The notes beneath the pieces are model-generated. The model was given only the letters and a program-made list of their open reading frames with translations, had not been told where the DNA came from and did no database searches. 37,083 bases of DNA, from the IMG/VR virus record IMGVR_UViG_3300042923_001835, positions 1 through 37,083 of that record; one strand, given 5' to 3'. This document shows positions 32,351 to 37,083 of the stretch, piece after piece; the first letter of the stretch is position 1, and every line of letters begins with the position of its first letter. This stretch comes from a virus. The position numbers and the translations under genes were made by a program.

Positions 32351-32539
32351 AGAAGGATTTCCCACTTCTCCATAGAATATCATCTTAAAATAGTATTATG
32401 AGGTGATATATTTGAGAGAGTATATTGAGTTACCTGAAGGTCCAGTAGTGCTTGGTGATATAAAAATCAAGGGTAAGTAAAAAGGATTTATTTATATATT
32501 ACAGAATATTACCATAAAATACTAATGATGAGGTGGTAT
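32351..32539 (+). repeat. Duplicated leader, two copies 129-130 bases apart
   Basis: Copy A (32351-32409) and copy B (32481-32539) share AAGGATTT, then AGAATAT, TAAAATA and a GAGGTGRTAT ribosome-binding region at nearly constant spacing. Copy A leads into a 22-codon ORF, copy B into the HTH gene at 32541. An ancestral duplication of a regulatory leader and start is the simplest reading. Confidence 0.6.
32412..32480 (+). CDS. Tiny peptide ORF (22 aa) behind duplicated leader
   Basis: TTG 32412 follows GAGGTGATA in leader copy A. 22 residues starting REYIELPEGPVVLGDIKIKG. Too short for a family. It could be a remnant of a duplicated gene, a leader peptide or a signalling peptide for the HTH regulator behind it; none is proven. 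Confidence 0.4.
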   Translation: MREYIELPEGPVVLGDIKIKGK

Positions 32540-32540
32540 T

Positions 32541-32744
32541 GTGGAAGAAATCAAGTGTAATTTGAAAGAGATTCGATTGAAAGAATATCTAATAGATAGT
32601 AAAAAAGAATTTGCAAGCATGCTTGAGGTTGAGGAACACAGGTATGGGAGTTGGGAGCGGGAGGAAAGTTTCCCTAATCTAAAGACGGCTTTGCAAATTG
32701 CAAATAAATTGAATAAAAAGTTAGAAGAGGTATGGCATCTATAG
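32541..32744 (+). CDS. Xre-family HTH regulator (67 aa)
   Basis: GTG 32541 behind GAGGTGG. Helix-turn-helix with IRLKEYLIDSKKEFASMLEV, EEHRYGSWERE and FPNLKTALQIANKLNKKLEE VWHL, the usual HTH_3 pattern (about residues 8-65). It lies just upstream of the parM region and could control the 22-aa unit or the partition operon. Its last codons are part of the terminator hairpin. Confidence 0.82.
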   Translation: MEEIKCNLKEIRLKEYLIDSKKEFASMLEVEEHRYGSWEREESFPNLKTALQIANKLNKKLEEVWHL

Positions 32745-32758
32745 GATGTCATTTTTTT
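32732..32758 (+). terminator. Terminator overlapping HTH gene stop
   Basis: ATGGCATC (32732-32739) / GATGTCAT (32745-32752) with one G-U pair, followed by TTTTTT. It insulates the HTH unit from the partition operon. Confidence 0.75.
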
Positions 32759-32759
32759 A

Positions 32760-32897
32760 CTATTACAAGAAAATTAATTATACTTTTATGAATACGGACA
32801 TACATAAATATATAAAAATATTAATAAATATATACAAATACCACCTAAATCAAAATGAAAAGTATAAACAAATATATAAAAGGAGGTAGAAGTATAT
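32760..32897. other. AT-rich repeat region upstream of parM (candidate parC centromere)
   Basis: 138 very AT-rich bases without a gene. AAATATATA occurs at 32806-32814, 32826-32834 (exactly 20 bases later) and 32870-32878, with further variants (AAATATTAATA, TACAAATACC). ParMRC systems carry such direct repeats just upstream of parM, where ParR binds and represses. It ends with the strong ribosome-binding site AAAAGGAGGTAG of parM. Confidence 0.5.
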
Positions 32898-33788
32898 ATG
32901 ATTATCGGATTAGACCAAGGATATGGTTACACAAAGACATCAGAAGGTATTATTTTTCCTTCAAAGATAAGCACTCAAGAGGATATCATGGGAGAGGGAA
33001 CACGATTATTGCTTGAAAATAAGACTTTTATAGTCGGTGAAGGCAATGTGGAAGTAGACCTTAACAGAATAAACAAGGAACTCACAAGAGTATGCCTGTT
33101 GGCAGCTCTCGCAAAGTCGAGTAACCAAAGTGATTTCCAAGTAGTAGCAGGACTCCCGTTAGGGCTTTTTAACTCACAAAAAGAACAAATGAAGCAAATG
33201 CTATTAAGCAACAAATATGTAGAGCTTGAAATCAATAAACAAAAGAGAGTAATATCAATCACTAGGGCTGAGGTATTTCCACAATGCCTTGGAGCTCATT
33301 ACTCACTTGATGCGATAGATGATACTGAAGATAGAGTTTACATTGATATAGGAGGGCGCACCGTTATCATTGCATTGCTGCAGATGGTTAATGGGAAAAG
33401 AAAAGTAACACAGCACTCAACTATATATGAAGGTACTCTTACCTTATTCTCCAAGATGGTTGCAGCAATCAACTCTAAATATGAGACACTTTTTGAGATT
33501 GAGGATGGAGAGAGAATTCTTAAGAATGGATTGAGTATATATGGAGAAAGACAAGACACAGGCTTTATAAGATGCATTATTGAAGAGCATACAGATAAGA
33601 TACTAAAGGAGCTGCTACTTAAATATCCGGTAAAGACAGCAAAAGTTATTTTGGTAGGTGGTGGAGCTTACGTATTGAAGCAGTTGTTTGATAAGCGGAT
33701 CCCGGGAATCAGTATTATGCCAAATGCACAATTTGCAAATGCTACAGGTTTTAAGAAGATAGGGGTGAGTTTATGGCAAAGGTATTAG
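32898..33788 (+). CDS. parM: ParM-like actin-type plasmid segregation protein
   Basis: 296 residues of the actin/StbA fold. Phosphate-1 motif GLDQGYGYTK (Asp6), phosphate-2 motif YIDIGGRTV (Asp150, Gly152, Gly153), adenosine motif LVGGGAYVL (Gly254-256). It would polymerise with ATP to push replicon copies apart. Length is slightly short compared with R1 ParM (320). Overlaps the next RHH gene by 16 bases, the usual parM-parR order. Its presence implies that the replicon carrying it is at some stage a low-copy plasmid. Confidence 0.9.
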   Translation: MIIGLDQGYGYTKTSEGIIFPSKISTQEDIMGEGTRLLLENKTFIVGEGNVEVDLNRINKELTRVCLLAALAKSSNQSDFQVVAGLPLGLFNSQKEQMKQMLLSNKYVELEINKQKRVISITRAEVFPQCLGAHYSLDAIDDTEDRVYIDIGGRTVIIALLQMVNGKRKVTQHSTIYEGTLTLFSKMVAAINSKYETLFEIEDGERILKNGLSIYGERQDTGFIRCIIEEHTDKILKELLLKYPVKTAKVILVGGGAYVLKQLFDKRIPGISIMPNAQFANATGFKKIGVSLWQRY

Positions 33789-33970
33789 TAAGCTTTAAGA
33801 AAAAGGAAACAGAGCTATACGATAAGGTGGTAGAACAGGGAGATAAAAGTAATTTTATAAAGGATGCATTGAAGTTCTACCTCAAGCACAAAGAGCAAAA
33901 AATAAATATTACCCCAGCTGTAACTGAGGTAAAGAGTGAGGAAATTATAGATATTCTTGGAAACATATAG
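33773..33970 (+). CDS. parR: ParR-like adaptor protein
   Basis: 65 residues. N-terminal ribbon-helix-helix pattern (KVLVSFKKKETELYDKVVEQ, GDKSNFIKDALKFYL) and a C-terminal acidic tail SEEIIDILGNI. In ParR proteins the RHH binds parC and the C-terminal helix caps ParM filaments. It is much shorter than R1 ParR (117) but similar to small Gram-positive versions. Assignment rests on RHH plus overlap with parM. Confidence 0.78.
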   Translation: MAKVLVSFKKKETELYDKVVEQGDKSNFIKDALKFYLKHKEQKINITPAVTEVKSEEIIDILGNI

Positions 33971-33975
33971 TATGC

Positions 33976-34040
33976 CCATAGCCGCGTATACTGCAGCTCC
34001 GCTCGCTTCGCTCACTTGCGCTACGCAATATAGCGTATGA
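33976..34040. other. GC-rich block between parR and next genes
   Basis: About 60 bases clearly richer in G and C than surroundings, containing GCGTATAC, CTGCAG, several GCTCGC/GCTCAC units and a small inverted repeat CGCTA / TAGCG (about 34018-34034). No reading frame. It might be a terminator-like structure, a recombination scar or a protein-binding site. Confidence 0.3.
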
Positions 34041-34079
34041 TTGAAATTTTCAAATTATGCAAGTACACATCTAATAATT

Positions 34080-34157
34080 CTAATGATAAGCCATTTCTAT
34101 AAGATAAAGCACTCCTGAAGCTGCTAGACAGCAACCACCAAATATTATAAATCCCAT
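34080..34157 (-). CDS. Reverse-strand hydrophobic peptide (25 aa)
   Basis: Minus-strand ATG at 34157 is preceded by GAGGTGA at seven bases. The 25-residue product (MGFIIFGGCCLAASGVLYLI, then EMAYH) is almost one transmembrane helix. It is the only leftward frame with a good ribosome-binding site in this module and sits between the partition genes and the T4SS-like genes. Small hydrophobic peptides beside partition genes are sometimes type I toxins; no antisense RNA promoter could be confirmed. Confidence 0.45.
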   Translation of the reverse strand: MGFIIFGGCCLAASGVLYLIEMAYH

Positions 34158-34200
34158 TAATTTCACCTCGTTTATATTATTCACAATAAGGAGGGTTTTT

Positions 34201-34482
34201 ATGTATAAAAAAATATTAGTGTTCTTACTAATTGCTATATTATTATTAACCGTGACTGTTAGTGCTGCCAGTGGAGATAGTGACTTCTGGAAGCTCCTAG
34301 TTGCTTTTAGAAAAGGTCTATTTTGGGTAGGGATATTCACCAGTTTTTATGGACTCTATTTACAAATGCTGAAGCATGATGATTTTGGGAAGAAGATTGT
34401 CATAGGCAGTGTATTAACTTATCTAGCAAGTTATATCGTACCAAATGTATTTGTAATGATTGATAAGACTTTTGGAGGGTAG
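34201..34482 (+). CDS. Signal peptide plus two-TM protein (VirB2/pilin-like)
   Basis: 93 residues: a signal peptide (1-23, cleavage near VSAAS), TM helix about 32-54 and TM helix about 64-86 separated by a short charged loop (KHDDFGKK). This is the layout of VirB2/TrbC-type pilins in type IV secretion, though sequence similarity cannot be checked here. AAGGAGGG upstream. First gene of a three-gene unit ending in an ATPase. Confidence 0.6.
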   Translation: MYKKILVFLLIAILLLTVTVSAASGDSDFWKLLVAFRKGLFWVGIFTSFYGLYLQMLKHDDFGKKIVIGSVLTYLASYIVPNVFVMIDKTFGG

Positions 34483-34490
34483 GTATTAAT

Positions 34491-34763
34491 ATGTGGGATA
34501 TATTAGATAATTTAAAAAAGTTCAATGAGTCTACCCAGGAGTACTTCACAATCATTAAGACTTTCTTCTATTATATTACCCATCCAAAGGAACTGCTTAT
34601 CTGGGTATGGAGTACTGCAGTTAATCTTAGTTTTTATGTATGTTTATCAATATTCTGTATTTGCTTAGTACTTCACCTGCTTGGTGTAAAAAAAGCAAGG
34701 TTATACGCTCAAATGGCATTCTTTGTATACCTGACAATTATGATATTTAATAGGGTGATGTAA
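34491..34763 (+). CDS. Two-TM membrane protein (VirB3-like by position)
   Basis: 90 residues with an amphipathic N-terminus (1-33) and two TM helices (about 36-64 and 70-88) separated by GVKKAR. Eight bases after the previous gene, one base before the ATPase gene. VirB3/TcpE-type proteins are of similar size and lie directly before VirB4. No sequence motif proves this. Confidence 0.55.
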   Translation: MWDILDNLKKFNESTQEYFTIIKTFFYYITHPKELLIWVWSTAVNLSFYVCLSIFCICLVLHLLGVKKARLYAQMAFFVYLTIMIFNRVM

Positions 34764-34764
34764 T

Positions 34765-37083
34765 ATGAAGTGGATGAAAGCAAGTGAGTTCTTTAAGATA
34801 TACAATCCAAAGTACAGCATACTAAAGATAATCCCTGATACTTCAATAAGAAACTATGACAGCGAGAATGTTGCTAGGGTGATCTGCAATATGTATAACC
34901 TTCCTATAGATAGACTAAAGTTTAAGAGTCACCAACTCACCTATAGGCTGCCAAATAAAACAGCGTTTTTTATTGATATAAGCTTGAAGGGTGTAAACTT
35001 TTATATAATCACTCCTGAAGAGTTTGAAAAGCTGATAATAGAGAAGTGTAGTAGTACATGGCCAAAAGCTACAATACAGAGAGTTGCATTAGTACCAATG
35101 TTCACTAGTAAAGCTATTAAGCATGAGCTGGTATATCGTAAAGAGGATGCCTTGAGCCTTAAAGTGGATAAAAAGAGCAATGAGCCGCTGAATAGCATAC
35201 TTAATGTAATTGATATTATGGAGCAGGATGATAGGGTAGGGGTGCTATATAACTTTATGCCAACTAATCAATCCTCCTGGTACAATAAACACCGTGACAC
35301 CATGGAGAAGATAAAGAAGAATACTCCTATAGATAAGCAAAAGCTTAATATTGGATATATAGTAATGTTTCTAATAGATGAGTTGATGAAAATATTCATT
35401 ATGACCTTTGAAGAAATGTCTAACTTTATAGGTGAAGGAAAGAATATTACTGAAGGACGCAAGGAAGAGGGTCCTGGCATGCAACTTTACAAGATGCTTT
35501 CGGCAACCACATTAAGAAAGGCTGACCGCAATATCTTGGATACACAGGTACTTGTGATCAGTGACAGCCAAAGTGAAACAAGAGCAAAGAACAATGCTGC
35601 AGCTGTATGTGAAAGCTATAAGACTATTTCGGAAGATAATAGCTTTTCATACAGAACTGCAAAGTGCAGTTTTGATTATGAGAGTTTCAAAATCAAAGGT
35701 GTAGCCATTAACATAGTTAGTACCGAGGAAGCTGCTAACCTAATCCAAATACCCGGTAGAACATTGTTGCAGCAGCATCCCAATATTGAGAAAGTTGATG
35801 TACTTGAAAGTCCCATACCTGTGGAAATAAGTAGCGGATATATATCCCTTGGAGATGCAACATACAAAGGTCATGAATACCACGCATTCCTTCCGGATGA
35901 ATATAACCTTGGCAACTTACCTTTGACGATTGTAGGTCCGCCAGGAAGCGGAAAAACCACTTATATTGCAAACTATGTAAAATACGCAAGACAGCGTAAA
36001 GAAGCTGTTATATCAATAGACTTCATAAAAAATTGTGAGTTATCAGATGATATTGAAAAAGTAGTGCCAAAGGAAGAACTCATTATTATTGATTGCTCCA
36101 ATGAAGATCAACTGCAGGGTCTTGGATATAATGAAATTAAACGTACTAACAAAAGTGATTTTGAAAGACTTAAGGCTTCTAATCTTATGGCTGAGCAGAC
36201 ACTAGCTTTGGTTGATAGCATTAACAGCGAAGGACTTCCACTTACATCGAAAATGCGTAGATATTTATCAGCTGCCTGCAATGTGGCTTTTCTATTTGAT
36301 ATAAATATTAAATCTGCAATAATGTGTTTGCAGGATTACAGGAAGAGGCAGGAATATATTAAAGCAATACCAGAGTCTATGAGGAACTTGCTGGAAGAAG
36401 AAATAGGAGCGTTAGAAGAACTGAACGAATATACCCTTGCGAAGGATCCTAATACAAAAGAAGTTTTATCAGAACTAACAGGAACTAGAGATAGTAAGAT
36501 AGATGGGATATTGGACCGTATAAACCTTATCAGAGAAAATATATATTTAAAGTATATGTATAGTAAAGGATGCTCCAACAATATAGACTTCGTTCAGGCT
36601 ATGGAGCAGGGCAAAGTGATACTAATAAAAATGCCAGAAGACACCTTTGGAAGCAAGATGGTTAAGAACGTATTAGTGACATACTTCTGCAGTAAGATTA
36701 TATTAGCAACCAAGATCAGAGGATCTATGCATAATCAGCCCACACGCTGCCATGAAATCATTGATGAACTATACCAAGCGCCAACTGCAGCGAGGCTTAT
36801 TAAAGAAACTATAAACCAGGTACGTAAGTTCGGAAACAAATATGTATTCAGTTGCCACTACTTGAATCAGATAGGTACCTTAAAGGAAGAGCTCAAAAGT
36901 GGAAATAGTTCGTATATGTTGCTACATGGAAGTGATAAGACTATCTACAAGGAACTAGAGGATGAATTGAAGCCATATGAAGTTGAGGATTTGTTGAACC
37001 TGAAAAGGTTTACTTCTCTTAATCTTATTAAGTATCAAAAGGGTTATGCAAAATTTATTTCAAAGTTGCCAAAGCCTGTTTAA
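34765..37083 (+). CDS. HerA/VirB4-superfamily ATPase (772 aa)
   Basis: 772 residues. The N-terminal 385 residues have no motif I recognise; the C-terminal half is a RecA-like motor with Walker A GPPGSGKTT (391-399), Walker B CHEIIDELYQ (Asp667, Glu668), and a following RKFGNKYVFSCHYLNQIGTL segment in the place where VirB4/VirD4 proteins have their Q-motif helix. The large helical insertion between Walker A and B (about 430-600) also fits DNA- or protein-pumping ATPases. It ends at the last base of the window. Type IV secretion motor, coupling protein or DNA translocase are the options. Confidence 0.78.
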   Translation: MKWMKASEFFKIYNPKYSILKIIPDTSIRNYDSENVARVICNMYNLPIDRLKFKSHQLTYRLPNKTAFFIDISLKGVNFYIITPEEFEKLIIEKCSSTWPKATIQRVALVPMFTSKAIKHELVYRKEDALSLKVDKKSNEPLNSILNVIDIMEQDDRVGVLYNFMPTNQSSWYNKHRDTMEKIKKNTPIDKQKLNIGYIVMFLIDELMKIFIMTFEEMSNFIGEGKNITEGRKEEGPGMQLYKMLSATTLRKADRNILDTQVLVISDSQSETRAKNNAAAVCESYKTISEDNSFSYRTAKCSFDYESFKIKGVAINIVSTEEAANLIQIPGRTLLQQHPNIEKVDVLESPIPVEISSGYISLGDATYKGHEYHAFLPDEYNLGNLPLTIVGPPGSGKTTYIANYVKYARQRKEAVISIDFIKNCELSDDIEKVVPKEELIIIDCSNEDQLQGLGYNEIKRTNKSDFERLKASNLMAEQTLALVDSINSEGLPLTSKMRRYLSAACNVAFLFDINIKSAIMCLQDYRKRQEYIKAIPESMRNLLEEEIGALEELNEYTLAKDPNTKEVLSELTGTRDSKIDGILDRINLIRENIYLKYMYSKGCSNNIDFVQAMEQGKVILIKMPEDTFGSKMVKNVLVTYFCSKIILATKIRGSMHNQPTRCHEIIDELYQAPTAARLIKETINQVRKFGNKYVFSCHYLNQIGTLKEELKSGNSSYMLLHGSDKTIYKELEDELKPYEVEDLLNLKRFTSLNLIKYQKGYAKFISKLPKPV

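Noticed and set aside
1-37083. A complete circular genome joined at 37083/1
   Set aside because: Both ends coincide with gene stops and no overlap or repeat is visible at the ends, so the window is more likely cut at gene borders; circularity cannot be read from it.

Overview
The window is a low-GC Firmicutes mobile element, most likely from an anaerobic Clostridia-type host. The reasons are strong AGGAGG ribosome-binding sites, frequent TTG starts, an AbrB-type regulator, DUF6906, PcfJ/PcfK and DUF3102 genes, and a canonical Gram-positive LexA box. I see no tRNA, rRNA, IS element or CRISPR array. Most of it is a temperate siphophage with an HK97-type head, probably cos-packaged. The last 4.3 kb looks like a plasmid backbone.

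Layout. 1-2360: leftward lysogeny arm with a large serine integrase, a 46-aa ORF coupled to it, a perfect LexA/SOS box, a short CI-like repressor without a cleavage domain, and a genetic switch in which four copies of one operator sit in and beside two divergent promoters. 2361-5300: rightward early genes (Cro-like and Xre regulators, a DnaD-like protein, AbrB-zinc ribbon, DUF6906, small zinc-ribbon protein). 5300-8807: a replication and mobilisation-type module in which a structured non-coding segment precedes an HUH (rolling-circle) Rep, a VRR-NUC nuclease, PcfK/AcrIIA9-like and PcfJ. No DnaC, SSB or RecT-type gene is seen. 8824-14094: DUF3102, many small genes, GIY-YIG and J-domain proteins, and an ArpU/RinA-like late regulator. 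14099-14220: a strong promoter followed about 40 bases later by a terminator, resembling lambda pR'-tR'. 14245-23331: HNH, probable cos, small and large terminase, portal, ClpP-type protease, capsid, connectors, tail tube with an Ig-like domain, and tail chaperones joined by a -1 frameshift site. 23344-29254: tape measure, tail tip and receptor-binding genes. 29353-30977: two holin-type proteins and an amidase.

30979-32760 is a moron-like region of small, separately controlled units: a ribbon-helix-helix gene with phased operators, tiny membrane and Cys-rich peptides, a gene behind a near-LexA palindrome, and a duplicated leader in front of a 22-aa peptide and an Xre regulator. 32760-37083 is the most unexpected part: an AT-rich repeat region (candidate parC), ParM, a ParR-like protein, a reverse-strand hydrophobic 25-aa peptide, a signal-peptide plus 2-TM protein, a second 2-TM protein and a 772-aa HerA/VirB4-superfamily ATPase. 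The size and order of the last three resemble virB2-virB3-virB4.

Taken together (inference), the element may be a phage-plasmid: it can integrate by serine recombinase, segregate by ParMR, possibly start replication by an HUH nickase, and carries a fragment of a conjugation-like apparatus. The window ends exactly at gene ends on both sides, so I cannot tell whether the ParM/ATPase part belongs to the phage or to a neighbouring element.
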